A stretch of 64,000 bases of DNA from Gracilariopsis chorda. Taxonomy: Eukaryota; Rhodophyta; Florideophyceae; Gracilariales; Gracilariaceae. The notes beneath the pieces were generated by a model. The model saw nothing but the letters and a program-made list of their open reading frames with translations, was not told the origin of the DNA and did no database searches. The stretch lies in NCBI GenBank assembly GCA_003194525.1, contig NBIV01000009.1:434001-498000 (forward strand), read 5' to 3'. A program made the position numbers and the translations under genes. This document shows, piece after piece, positions 30,089 to 39,796 of this stretch; the first letter of the stretch is position 1; each line of letters opens with the position of its first letter.

Positions 30089-32003
30089 ATGGCACGCCAG
30101 GTAGTAGCCTTCGTGAACCCAGCATTCGTATCTCCATTTCTCCGCGGAACATCCTCACTTTCTGCTGCCGGCTCATTCATCGTTTCAAGGCATATTTACG
30201 ACGGAACGACACCGTCATCAGCGGCCAGAAGATGTGTCCACATGTCAACAACTCAAGCACCACAAAAGAAAGCCAATCAGGGGCGATCAAAGAAGAGTAG
30301 AGGTGGGTCTGGGAAGCGGGAAAAGAAGAGTTCAACGTCTCCCGGACTCTTAAGAGCGCTTCAGACGTACGAGCCCATAATTGGAATGGAAATGCATGTA
30401 CAGCTCGCGACAAAAACAAAGGCATACTGCAACTGTTCGACAAAGCCAGTAAGGACACCGAACACAAACATTTGTCCTGTATGCATGGGTCACCCTGGAG
30501 CTCTTCCTGTCGTTAATTCCAAAGTCGTAGAGCTGGCAGCAAAAGCAGGAATGGCATTAGGATGTACTATAGCGCAATATTCCCGTTTTGATAGAAAGAA
30601 CTATTACTATGTTGACACACCTAAAAACTATCAGATAACACAGGACATGAATCCGATTGCGCAGAAAGGAAGCCTGCAACTTGCATCATCGGGAAAAAAG
30701 GTCGGAATAACGCGACTGCACATGGAAGAAGACTCAGCAAAGATGCAACATGAGGGCGCTGGAGCCGCTGGCCGCCTCACAGACTCCACACATTCACTTG
30801 TAGATTTTAATCGCAGCGGGATCCCGCTCATAGAAATAGTTAGCGAACCAGATATATCCAACGGCTCTGAAGCTGCCGAATACGGGCAGGAACTGCAGCG
30901 TATCTTGAGATATGTAGGAACCAGTGATTGCAACATGCAGGACGGCAGTCTTCGATGTGACGTCAATATTTCTATTCGTCCCAGAGGGACAACGAATTTC
31001 GGAACAAAAGTGGAACTTAAGAATCTGAACTCCTTTGCTTCCGTGCAGAAGTCAATCGATTTTGAAATTGAACGCCAAGCCAATATACTTGACGATGGTG
31101 ATGCAGTACAGATGGAGACCCGGACATGGGATGAGAAAGCTAATGAAACGAAGACTATGAGAGTCAAAGAAGGTGCCTCTGATTATCGCTACTTTCCGGA
31201 GCCCGACATTCCTCCGCTTCAGATTGCAAGAGAAACATTGGAAAAGTGGCGGAAGGACATGCCAGAACTTCCTTCGCAAAAGAGAGAACGGTACCAAGCC
31301 GAGTTCAGTCTTTCAAGTTATGACGCATTTCTTCTATCAGACGATGTGACTACAGCCCAGTACTTCGAAGATTCTATTGAAGCTGGAGCCGATCCCAAGC
31401 AGGCAGCTAACTGGATCATGGGTGACATTACCAAAGTCCTGAAAAATGAGAAGATTGGGCTTCGCCTTTGCAAACTCACCCCAAAGAACCTCGCCAACAT
31501 GATAAGTTTGATAGACAATGGGATTATTAGTGGAAAGATTGCGAAAGATCTAATTCAGGAATTGGTGCTGAAGGGTGGCGTTCCGTCAGAGATTGTGGAT
31601 GAAAGGTAAGGCCCAACTCGCTGAACTTCTGCATTAGTTTTGGCTGCGACACTGTTTTGTGATACTAACCATTTTTACGACATATCACAATCCCCCATTC
31701 ATTTCTTATTACAAACAGAGATCTCAAACTGATATCAGACCCAGAAGTCATTCGGGAGATTGTGGCTAAAGTTATTGAAGAGAACCCGAAGGAGTTAAGC
31801 GCTTACAAAGATGTACGTACTGGGATACATTCACTCATTGTACTTGATGTTTTTGATCCACTGACTCTATTGCTGACTTGGATGTGACACAGGGAAAGAG
31901 TCGCTTATTTGGGTTCTTCGTGGGAAAGTCATTGGCTGCCTCTGGAGGGAAAGGGGACCCCGTTACCACCAACAATGTTTTGAAGGAATTACTGGATGAC
32001 TAA
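30089..32003 (+). CDS. gatB: GatB, Glu-tRNA(Gln) amidotransferase subunit B (three exons)
   Basis: Exons 30089-31605, 31719-31812 and 31893-32003 give 573 residues. Both introns are GT-AG (113 and 80 nt), with TACTAAC near 31665 and TGCTGAC near 31872 as branch sites. The joins restore V-D-E-R|D-L-K-L and A-Y-K-D|G-K-S-R-L-F-G-F-F-V-G-K. The first is followed by the YqeY-like tail domain that binds tRNA; the second gives the family's final G-K-x-x-x-x-G-F-F-V-G motif. The core shows I-I-G-M-E-M-H-V-Q-L near residue 93, C-P-V-C-M-G-H-P-G and D-R-K-N-Y-Y-Y-V-D. GatB works with GatA/GatC to amidate misacylated Glu-tRNA(Gln) in organelles. The first 80 residues are Ser/Ala/Arg-rich, a probable organellar presequence. 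Confidence 0.95.
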
Positions 32004-32994
32004 ATACAGTCAATGGATGAGCTTAGTGCTAAGGTGGCACTTGCTCTGGGAAACCGGATACGTACTGATGCGTAGCGGATTGAGAGGCTGGTTTGTAAGC
32101 CCAGTAGTGCAGCCAAAGAGTCGAAGTGAAGCTTAGGACAATATCAAAGTGACCCCGCGTGCAGTTTAACCTAAAGTGCCCACGCCTACGAAAACAAGAG
32201 AATGTGAGGTCGCAGCTCCAATGTAGTCGCCGATAACTAGAGCATTAGGTTGTAAGCAAGGCTGTGGAAAATGCTTTTTCACTCAGACAGCGCACGTGAC
32301 ATCAAAATAGCACGAAAGCGCGGCGAACAATACTGGAGAGTATCTACAAGGGTAGGGGTCTAACCCTGCACCAAGGTAGTGCCGACCGTAATACTCGATG
32401 TCAGTACATGGACAGATTGATTCGTGGGTCACACTTGTACGAAGTTAAGAAGATTTCGCAGCGTGCCTTCTTCATTATATGGGAAGGGCTGTGTTCCTTC
32501 ACGCTCTGCGGCTTCTCATTCAACACCCGAATAAGTATTACTAGCAACTAGCAATCTATAACCCTTTAACGCTTCTGTATTCTTCGTGGATCCGCTTGGC
32601 GACAATATCGCTGGGCTTCATCTTTTCGGCGTTGGCCTTCCTTGGCAGGTGTGCCGCAGAAAGTTTTCCAAAAAGCAGGATTTCTTGGCCGACTCCGTGG
32701 CCAAGGTGTCTACAGAAATACTGTATCTGCACAGATGCGATGACAGCGGTTGGCTAGCTGCAAAACAATGCAGGTCGCCAAGTTTTTCGGGACGGGTCCC
32801 GAATCGAGTTCTACCTGTACGTGACCAATACACCTCTTCTTCCAGATTAGAAACGGCAACGTTCGAAATCATCATCTTGCCAAGCTTCATCTTCTTCCGC
32901 ATTTAAGCCCAGGTTCTCGAGTTCGTTTAAACTGCGCCCATTGTGCACTACACATACTGATCTTCCCCTCGGTACACGTCAACGGATTGCGACG
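32004..32994. other. Intergenic spacer
   Basis: No gene recognised. Carries a TAACCCTTTA motif at 32559-32568, about 430 bp upstream of the next start codon, and short purine/pyrimidine patches only. Confidence 0.45.
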
Positions 32995-33528
32995 ATGGAG
33001 TATTACGCTTTTGCGGGCGCAGTGCCAGTGTTGCCGAGGAGCAACCGTCTAAAGAGTGCAATAGTTTCCGAAGCATCCCCGTTTACATACCGAAAACGAC
33101 CGCATATCGTGAGAGCTTCGTCATGGCGTGCTTCTGGAATCCCTGAACCTGAAAGCACAGGCAGCTCGGCGGATGATGAACGTCTAAGTCAAGAGCTTCA
33201 GGCAAAAGTCACGGAGTTGTTTGGTAGTCGTAATAACATCACAATCGATATGAATACCGACTCGGACGTGCAATTCATTGTACAGAGAAGTGTAGCCAGC
33301 ACAGAGGCGAGGCAAAAGAGAGCAGCTTGGTCTGTTATTATCTCTGTCGCTGTTATCTCTGTCGCTGCAGGTGTCTTGTTCACCGCAATGTACTATGCGG
33401 GCGCAGTTCACGGATCAGAAGACTCTGATGGGCGTTACGAAATGCCCACTTACGGTACGCAGTCATATATAGACCCATACCGATTGCTCGAGGAAGACAG
33501 ACAAATACAAGAATCGAAAACGCAGTGA
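32995..33528 (+). CDS. Unrecognised single-TM protein, plastid-targeting candidate
   Basis: A 177-residue protein from the ATG at 32995; the upstream frame starts at TTG. Residues 1-48 begin M-E-Y-Y-A-F-A-G and are rich in Ser/Arg/Ala, compatible with a red-algal transit peptide carrying an early Phe. A charged helix at about 62-80 contains E-L-F-G-S-R-N-N. One transmembrane helix spans about 111-135 (AAWSVIISVAVISVAAGVLF). The C-terminal 40 residues are Tyr/Asp/Glu-rich and end in a charged helix (R-L-L-E-E-D-R-Q-I-Q). I cannot name the family. It may be an envelope or thylakoid anchor protein. Convergent with the SBDS gene (152 bp apart). Confidence 0.65.
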   Translation: MEYYAFAGAVPVLPRSNRLKSAIVSEASPFTYRKRPHIVRASSWRASGIPEPESTGSSADDERLSQELQAKVTELFGSRNNITIDMNTDSDVQFIVQRSVASTEARQKRAAWSVIISVAVISVAAGVLFTAMYYAGAVHGSEDSDGRYEMPTYGTQSYIDPYRLLEEDRQIQESKTQ

Positions 33529-33680
33529 CGGCCGCTTACTGCTTTATTTGTTCACAAGGTTTGCGAGAGGAGAGCGCACGAGGAAAGTAATCAACAAGTA
33601 TAGGAGAAGCGATAAGAAGACATTGCTATTAGGGCAATGTGCGGCTGTTCCAGTCAAACGCGGCAGTAATCAAGACAGTT

Positions 33681-34439
33681 CTACTTCTTTTTCTTCTTGC
33701 CTTTGCCTTTCCTTGCCGAAGAACTGCTTGGAGCTGCCGCACTGGGGACGGATGCGGCTGCAGCATTTGTAGCTAAACTAAATTCAAAGTCACCTTTCGT
33801 CACGCGCGCCAAGTCTTTCATAAGCAAATCGTATGAATGAATGTCAACGTCGTATTTGGCCTTATCGCTGTACGATTCGCGCAGAACGGTAGCATGCTTC
33901 CGTATGATGCCGGATACCTGTCCTGCCAGCGCAGTAGAAACAATGACGGTTCCCTCCATACCACCAGAATTCTTCTTCATCGGCATAACAGCGCTCAGCT
34001 TTGAATACATAGCAGTGACCTGGCGTTCCGCATCAACGTCAACATCAATTCGCGGCCTTATTTGCTCAAGAGCATTCTCAATCCGTACAACGGGCAACGG
34101 TCGGCCATCGGGTGCGATGTAGTTCTTCTGAATAACGCTTATAATCTCTTGTCGCTTGGCGTCCATTTTCGACTTGCGCTCTCCAGCACTCTCCTGGGCC
34201 TCTCCTTTCTGGAGAATGAGTTTGATTACCTCCATGACATCGCTGGTCTGAAAAGAGTCGCTCAACTGTTCACTACTGGCCTTTGAGCCCTTGGTGGAAT
34301 TGGTAAACACGATTGGTGTCACCACGACATCTTCAATCCGTTTGACGGTTCCATCGCGGTATTTAGCAACCATACCCTCCACCACCAAGACCTCGTAGGT
34401 CTTCTTACCCTTCTTCAGTCGCACAAGCATGTCCGGCAT
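33681..34439 (-). CDS. SBDS: SBDS/Sdo1-family ribosome maturation protein (divergent)
   Basis: A 252-residue protein from the ATG at 34437-34439 (a TTG lies three codons upstream). It aligns by eye to SBDS: R-L-K-K-G-K-K-T-Y-E-V for the first strand, then I-E-D-V-V-V-T-P-I-V-F-T-N-S-T-K-G-S, matching the D-E-V-L-Q-T-H-x-V-F-x-N-V-S-K-G motif, then I-L-Q-K-G-E-A-Q-x-S and the central helical domain R-P-L-P-V-V-R-I-E-N-A-L. SBDS with EFL1 releases eIF6 from 60S subunits. The N-terminus lacks about 12 residues usual in the family and the C-terminus ends in Ser/Ala and KGKGKKKKK. It could be a second, divergent paralogue, or have a missed upstream exon. Confidence 0.75.
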   Translation of the reverse strand: MPDMLVRLKKGKKTYEVLVVEGMVAKYRDGTVKRIEDVVVTPIVFTNSTKGSKASSEQLSDSFQTSDVMEVIKLILQKGEAQESAGERKSKMDAKRQEIISVIQKNYIAPDGRPLPVVRIENALEQIRPRIDVDVDAERQVTAMYSKLSAVMPMKKNSGGMEGTVIVSTALAGQVSGIIRKHATVLRESYSDKAKYDVDIHSYDLLMKDLARVTKGDFEFSLATNAAAASVPSAAAPSSSSARKGKGKKKKK

Positions 34440-34562
34440 GGTTGCCAAGTCTTGTCTTTCAAGTTGAGATTCTCAAAGGTGCAAAGTCGATGTTAGGGAG
34501 GCGTAGTTAGTTCAAGAGTGCTAGTTCGAGTCCAAAGGTGATGCTCAGCAGACGAGTCACTT

Positions 34563-34569
34563 TTAAATA
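34563..34569 (-). promoter_or_regulatory. TATA-like box of SBDS gene
   Basis: TATTTAA on the minus strand, about 124 bp upstream of the start codon, followed by a GC-rich leader. The same TATTTAA form precedes the HORMA gene. Confidence 0.4.
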
Positions 34570-34934
34570 GGCGAGGGCCGCCGGCGTGTGGATCCTGGGA
34601 AGCATGGAAGCATGCTATGCCTCTTAGGCAAACGTTTAACAAAATGCAACATTGCTGAATCCGTTTCAATCTTCAGAACTCTAGAAACGAGTCAAAAAAA
34701 AAACCAGATTCTCAAAGATGGTCCAATGGCAGCTTCTGTTGTGCCCACATACAAGGGTAACGAAATTCAGACCGAATTTCGCACACCGCACGAAAACCCG
34801 TCTGTTTTACACTTTTTATGCAACGGGTATGATACGGGTGGAACAAGGGGTAAAATGTAAAAGGGTTAGCGATCTAACTGTTCACCTTCAACCCTTTCGC
34901 AGTCTGCTACGTTCGGTCACCAAAGCTTCGTGCC

Positions 34935-34990
34935 GTCGGTACCGTTAGTACCGTCAGGTACCAAAGGTACCTTTGGTACCAACGGTACCG
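34935..34990. promoter_or_regulatory. Cluster of 9-bp-phased GGTACC palindromes
   Basis: Three overlapping TACC-N3-GGTA sites at 34959, 34968 and 34977 (spacers AAA, TTT, AAC) build a GGTACC-N3 ladder with an exact 9-bp step. Degenerate units flank it on both sides (TACCGTTAGTA before, TACCGAAGGTG after). It lies about 520 bp upstream of the SBDS-family gene. Confidence 0.6.
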
Positions 34991-36544
34991 AGTTACCGAA
35001 GGTGTATCGACGAACCAGTGCGGATTGCGGGGCACGAGAATGGGCAAAATTAGTCCCCAGCCGCAGGCAAGGTATCAGTTTTCCCTTTCGCGCGTAATAG
35101 CACAAGTCCCTCGATATAACGTGCTTATCGCACTGTTGCCCGACGTGTAGCGTATCAAACGCGAGGCATGACGGGTATCATGCATCTCTGTCACAACCTT
35201 TGTCCGTGGGCGATCAGTTAATGCACCCTTCCCAATCTAACGCCCCCGACCCCTATGGATGAGAGAAACTTCGCATACTGTGCTGTATCCTTGGTACGTC
35301 CGTCCTTCCTTCTGTCCCCTCCATTCATAGTTCACCTTCACATCAAATGGGGCGCAGTGGCAGCAAACCCTCTCTCGTCGTCATGCATAGTAATTGTTAG
35401 CCTTCTACCACAACCCAGTATCGCAAGATAGAAGCTCTGCAATAACGGCCGATTGCTCTTTGTTCATAGATGTCCGTCGTCACCACGGAGTTTGCAAACT
35501 TTGGAAATAAAAGCAAACCATCAGAACGGCCCTCACACACATGCTCCTAATTCGCGACTTGAGCTATCCTGAGCGATGTAGGTCACAAGTATGGATGAAT
35601 AGACAGCGGTGAAGGGTAACAATCTTACTCTAAAAATGTCCGGCCTATACGTGCTGCTGACACAATACCACTCCGATATGGCTTCAGGTATTCCAATCGT
35701 GCGCTCCATTTGCAGATTGGTTTTGGACCTCGTCTTGTTCCACAAACCATCAATGAATATATACATTAAACAGCTTTTCTCGAAGCGCTGTGCTCCTCAC
35801 CGAATCACTTACTCTGGAACATTCTCAATCGCTTCGAACCACGGAGGAGGTACTAATAATAAACTTTACATACTGCACATGTGGTCCACCAAGCTGGCAC
35901 GGTGCAGCGGACTGTTTTTTCTTGTTCCAGTACCACACCCTTAGTCATGTCACTACGAAATCTGTGCAGCGCTTATGTGGTAATGAACAAGATTTGTTCC
36001 GATCACAGGAGTCTCGCACGCATCAAAACGAAGACCAAAAGCAAGGTCCACATGACATAGGAAGGCTGCTACATTCGCCTTCTTCATAACACGTACATAT
36101 TATGAGTAGATTGTGAAAACCACCTGTCCCATTCTTTTCCAAAGCGTAGACATCTCGACATTCTGAACAGAAACCTATTACAAAACAACATGAGTTATTC
36201 ACGGAACCCATTCAACTGCGAAGAACATCCCGTCAGAAATGTCACAGGATAAACACGTGACAAACATGCGATAGCACGATACAACCTTTTTGAAAGGTTT
36301 GAGCACATAATGTTGCCATAGTTAGACCTCGAGCATGCCTGATTGGGAAACACTCCACGACTGACAGGTTGGTTGACGACAATATGCCTTCCCTCATTGC
36401 AACGAGATGACGCCATCCTGGACCTTAGAGTATTCCACTTCCTGACTAGATTGTCAGACGGCCCCACTCTCAAGGTTTCTTGCATCAAGTTTGGTAAATT
36501 CTGCACTCCGCGACTATCAAGTGTCCGAAATGAATGGAAATCTT

Positions 36545-37450
36545 TTAAAGACGAGATATCAGTTCTTCCACTACGTCTAATTGGCATTCCATGGAAGCTC
36601 TTCTCTCATCTTCGCTTCGGACGGATGACAAATTGTCCCTCAAACGAGTAAAAATGTCTTGAAGCTCACTCTTCTTGACGGCAAGATCAACGCTATCCAG
36701 CAATCTGTGTTCAGCTTGTGATGCAACACTTCGGGTCTTTGCTTCCAACTCGTCGAGCTTCTTTTTGATCGAACCCATTTCGATGAAATCGTCTTTTGCA
36801 TCATGATGCTTGGCGTTGAACAAGAGCATAAGAGAAGAGCCATCTTTCACTCCGTACTCTGAGAGATTGCACTCATCTTTCAAGAATTTTCCTTTGAACA
36901 GGAGTCTCATGTTGCTTGCTTTCGAGTTTATGCCATCTATAAACGCCGCCTTTTGTTTTAAAACGACAACAGATTCAGTCATTTCGATATTCACCCTATA
37001 TTTGTTCTTGCCCTGAATCAATATCACACTAGTTACACAGTCCTGCTGTGGATCTCCGAGGACCCCAATTTCTCTGACAACTGGTTTGGCGTTCGAACTG
37101 GAAGCCCCTGCATCTGTTGACGGCTTTGAGATGACGGACGACTGTGCTCTCAATTCTGACAACGACTTGTAGTCGCTCTGCAGTTTCGTACGCTTTTCTT
37201 GCTCTTTTTCTTGTTCTTTTTGTTTCGAGGTACGCATCACCATCATCTTTGACCCAGTTGATACACCGACTTCCGAGAGCTTCAAATGATCTGGGTGAGA
37301 TCGTCCCTTACAGATCAATCTTAAACCTCCAGCAACAGTACCTTCTTTCTCTTCAATCTGCGTGCGAAGGTCCCCAAACGTGATATCTGATGACACCTTA
37401 ACCTCCCATCCTTTCTTCCCGGCGATGACCGTGATTGTTAGGTCAGACAT
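36545..37450 (-). CDS. Tandem ubiquitin-like-domain protein with C-terminal helical (BAG-like) region
   Basis: A 301-residue protein with two ubiquitin-like folds. UBL1 is at about residues 3-76 (L-T-I-T-V-I-A strand; L-R-L-I-C-K-G-R; D-H-L-K-L-S-E-V-G-V). UBL2 is at about 138-213 (S-V-I-L-I-Q-G strand; M-R-L-L-F-K-G-K-F-L-K-D; C-N-L-S-E-Y-G-V-K-D-G-S-S). Between them lies a Lys/Glu/Gln-rich linker. The last 75 residues are helical with heptad leucines and could be a BAG domain, which binds the Hsp70 ATPase lobe, but this part is weak by eye. UBL-BAG proteins link Hsp70 to the proteasome. Neither UBL ends in Gly-Gly, so neither is conjugated. Single exon with a clear ATG. Confidence 0.75.
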   Translation of the reverse strand: MSDLTITVIAGKKGWEVKVSSDITFGDLRTQIEEKEGTVAGGLRLICKGRSHPDHLKLSEVGVSTGSKMMVMRTSKQKEQEKEQEKRTKLQSDYKSLSELRAQSSVISKPSTDAGASSSNAKPVVREIGVLGDPQQDCVTSVILIQGKNKYRVNIEMTESVVVLKQKAAFIDGINSKASNMRLLFKGKFLKDECNLSEYGVKDGSSLMLLFNAKHHDAKDDFIEMGSIKKKLDELEAKTRSVASQAEHRLLDSVDLAVKKSELQDIFTRLRDNLSSVRSEDERRASMECQLDVVEELISRL

Positions 37451-38595
37451 TTTTGCATAAGATTTCTAGAGCCAATGGTTTCATTCGTGGTGCAGCCTTC
37501 ACAGCGGTAGCGAATCGGTCCGAGACAACTGGTGCAAAGCAGAGGCGTCTATTTTCATACCCGTCCAGTATCTGCAGCTTCCTTCCACCTACATGTACTG
37601 CGAGTTTTTGTCAAATCGATGCGGAGTGCGTTAGTGGTGCTCTAGCCTTCTGTAATAGCTGTAACAGCCGTGATCAAATAACGAGTTAATCTTGGTTAGC
37701 GGGTTAGACCGCTAGTAGCCTTCCTAACTGTCAGAAAAGGCATGTGAGATTCTACCTTTGTGCTGTAAACGGTACCAACTGTACAGGTAGCATTGCTAAC
37801 CATTTATGCAAGGTTAGGATTGCACAACTCTCACTCGTAACCCTTTACCAGCGGTGTATGCAGCTTCTTCGCACCCTAAGCGAGTCATCGTCACTGAGGC
37901 TTCAAAAACGATGAGTTAATGGCGACGTGATAGGGTTTCCAAACCTTAGAGCTCACTCCTATCAAATCCATTGGTCTCGTAACCATAAACGAACTCCATC
38001 AGTGCCTTGGGAGTTGGAATACACAAACCGCATCCTACAAAGTTTTGATGTAGAATCATTGGAAACGTGAGAAGGTGTCCAACCCTCAGAATCCAGCACA
38101 CACTAAACATCCGTTCCGTAATACGACTTAAAGTAGATACACACTAATCTTGAAGTGCTGTGTAACCAATCTGACTTATCACTGTGTTGTTTTGACCTAA
38201 TTCTACTCCTGGATCACGGTGGTAACCCTTATCTTGCGATTGCCCCTTTCACAACGATACATAAAAAACAACAACATAACGGTTCCTCATCTTAGCGAAT
38301 ATACAATGCGTGCTGCGGATACTCGTAACGAAGTGACACTAAAATCATGACAGAGTAATAAATAAAGTTGCAAAACCGGGAACCATTTTCTCATCGCAGA
38401 ATGGATGGATAAGAAGCACTTGTTCAGGTTAACCGGATTTATTCGCTGGGAATTCCATCCTATGGCAAACAACGTCCAGATACCTAATGGGAAGAAAACG
38501 ACGAAGCATGCAAGGTAGTAGAAATTCTGCGGGAGAACATATACCATGTAAATTTCCCTTGCTGAACATATCACAAACGTTTCGACCGTAGACTT
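37451..38595. other. Spacer upstream of the UBL gene and downstream of the methyltransferase
   Basis: Carries TAACCCTTTA at 37838, fused to ACCAGCGG (a near-match to the palindrome half-site), and GGTAACCCTT at 38221. A short hydrophobic frame (38290-38547, minus) is discussed separately. Confidence 0.4.
38287..38547 (-). CDS. Possible small hydrophobic ORF
   Basis: An 86-residue frame whose ATG lies about 50 nt past the methyltransferase stop on the same strand. It holds one strong hydrophobic stretch (FYYLACFVVFFPLGIWTLFA) and a second weaker one. No family recognised. It may just be 3' untranslated sequence. Confidence 0.2.
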   Translation of the reverse strand: MVYVLPQNFYYLACFVVFFPLGIWTLFAIGWNSQRINPVNLNKCFLSIHSAMRKWFPVLQLYLLLCHDFSVTSLRVSAARIVYSLR

Positions 38596-39474
38596 CTATT
38601 CAAACGATTTCACAGCAAAACCTGCAATGTGGGGCCTAATAGGACTAATCCAATCTTCTAGAGTGTCAAACTTAGCATCAAACTCTTCATATGATACTCT
38701 GCTGAACCCCGTGTCTTTCGCACTATTCAGATATGCCAGCGTGTCTCTGTTGAGATGGCATCCATCGGCTAATGCTACTTGGAGTGGAGTAAGCAAATTT
38801 TGGGCACCGCGCAAGAGAGGGCGATTTTCATTTGCAACTACGTGCTCTATAAACAAATGCTTCCCCCCAGGTTTGAGAACTCGTAGGATTTCCCGAACTG
38901 TTAAACTCGGATCTTTCACAGAGCACAGAGTAAGAGTTGTGATGGCGAAATCGCAGCTCTCATCTTCAAGGGGAAGACGCTCGCCGTTCCCTTCCTTTAA
39001 TGAGAGGCGGATACCTAACGAACGGGCTCTCTCTTCTGCAAAAGGCCACATGAACTTGTTAGGCTCGACTCCGATGAGATTCACATCATGCGGCAAGTAT
39101 TTCATGTTCGGACCGGTTCCTATTCCAATATCTACAACTGTGCTCCCTTCTGCGACATTTCCAAACAATGCCCTTTTCCGGTTTGTCATTAGTGCTTCAT
39201 AGGAGACCATCCCATATTCCATTTCACGGGCAAACTCTTTCATTATACCATTCCTCAGAGACTCAACTATCCGTGGTTCTCCATTGGCAATGGCAGGCTT
39301 CGTCATTACGAAAGGGAGGAGGGTCACCAGAGCCCCCTTGCACAAGCTACGCCTGCTAATCATGTTCAGATTCCTGGTGTTGGATGCCGCCACGTTAGAC
39401 GACTCACTCCGGTAAGAACATGGTGTTGAGACAAAGCCTGATATCAAGCAGGCAATCTTTGGAACAGTTAACAT
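38596..39474 (-). CDS. SAM-dependent methyltransferase with thylakoid Tat-type signal
   Basis: A 292-residue protein from the ATG at 39472-39474. Class I methyltransferase fold: motif I V-V-D-I-G-I-G-T-G-P-N near residue 111, acidic loop G-V-E-P-N-K, motif II D-F-A-I-T-T-L-T-L-C-S-V, motif III L-R-V-L-K-P-G-G-K-H-L-F-I-E-H. It resembles the METTL7/UbiE-like group; the substrate is unknown. The N-terminus looks bipartite: a Ser/Thr/Asn/Arg stretch, then S-R-R-S-L-C-K-G with twin Arg at 41-42, a hydrophobic core and a processing site P-A-I-A. This is the layout of Tat-dependent thylakoid-lumen precursors. Divergently placed relative to nothing; DRG2 lies upstream on the same strand. Confidence 0.85.
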   Translation of the reverse strand: MLTVPKIACLISGFVSTPCSYRSESSNVAASNTRNLNMISRRSLCKGALVTLLPFVMTKPAIANGEPRIVESLRNGIMKEFAREMEYGMVSYEALMTNRKRALFGNVAEGSTVVDIGIGTGPNMKYLPHDVNLIGVEPNKFMWPFAEERARSLGIRLSLKEGNGERLPLEDESCDFAITTLTLCSVKDPSLTVREILRVLKPGGKHLFIEHVVANENRPLLRGAQNLLTPLQVALADGCHLNRDTLAYLNSAKDTGFSRVSYEEFDAKFDTLEDWISPIRPHIAGFAVKSFE

Positions 39475-39796
39475 ATTAGTTCCTTCCAACAGCAAAGCTG
39501 AGCAATGTGAGTTCTACGCTTCGTATTCTAGAATACCTTGAGCAACTTGTGCAAGTTTTTGTTTTCTGCTAGAACGGCATGTCCAGGGAGTTTCGTAAGA
39601 ATGAGGCCACAAGCGAAACGACGCATGACGAACCCCAGTTGAGGTCGCCATGAATCGGGCGCATTCTGTCGCAATATCCCGGAAGTTAATTTTGCGTTGT
39701 TTCAGAATGCCTGTGACCACCGATGTCCACAGTCGCTCTGAATAACGCGGAGGCAATGACACCCGAGCTACGTTACCGGCGGTAACCCTGGGTTAA
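39475..39796. other. Short spacer between methyltransferase and DRG2
   Basis: A 322-bp stretch between two same-strand genes. The TACC-N3-GGTA copy at 39774-39784 lies 300 bp upstream of the methyltransferase ATG and 13 bp past the DRG2 stop; it runs into AACCCTGGGTTA. No gene seen. Confidence 0.45.

Larger units (their letters stand above)
34440..36544. other. Gene-free spacer with KpnI-like palindrome cluster
   Basis: Contains a TATA-like CTATTTAA (minus strand, 34563-34570) 124 bp upstream of the SBDS ATG, AAGGGTT/AACCCTT at 34861 and 34890, and the triple TACC-N3-GGTA cluster at 34959-34987. The remainder to 36544 shows no gene I can support. Confidence 0.5.
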
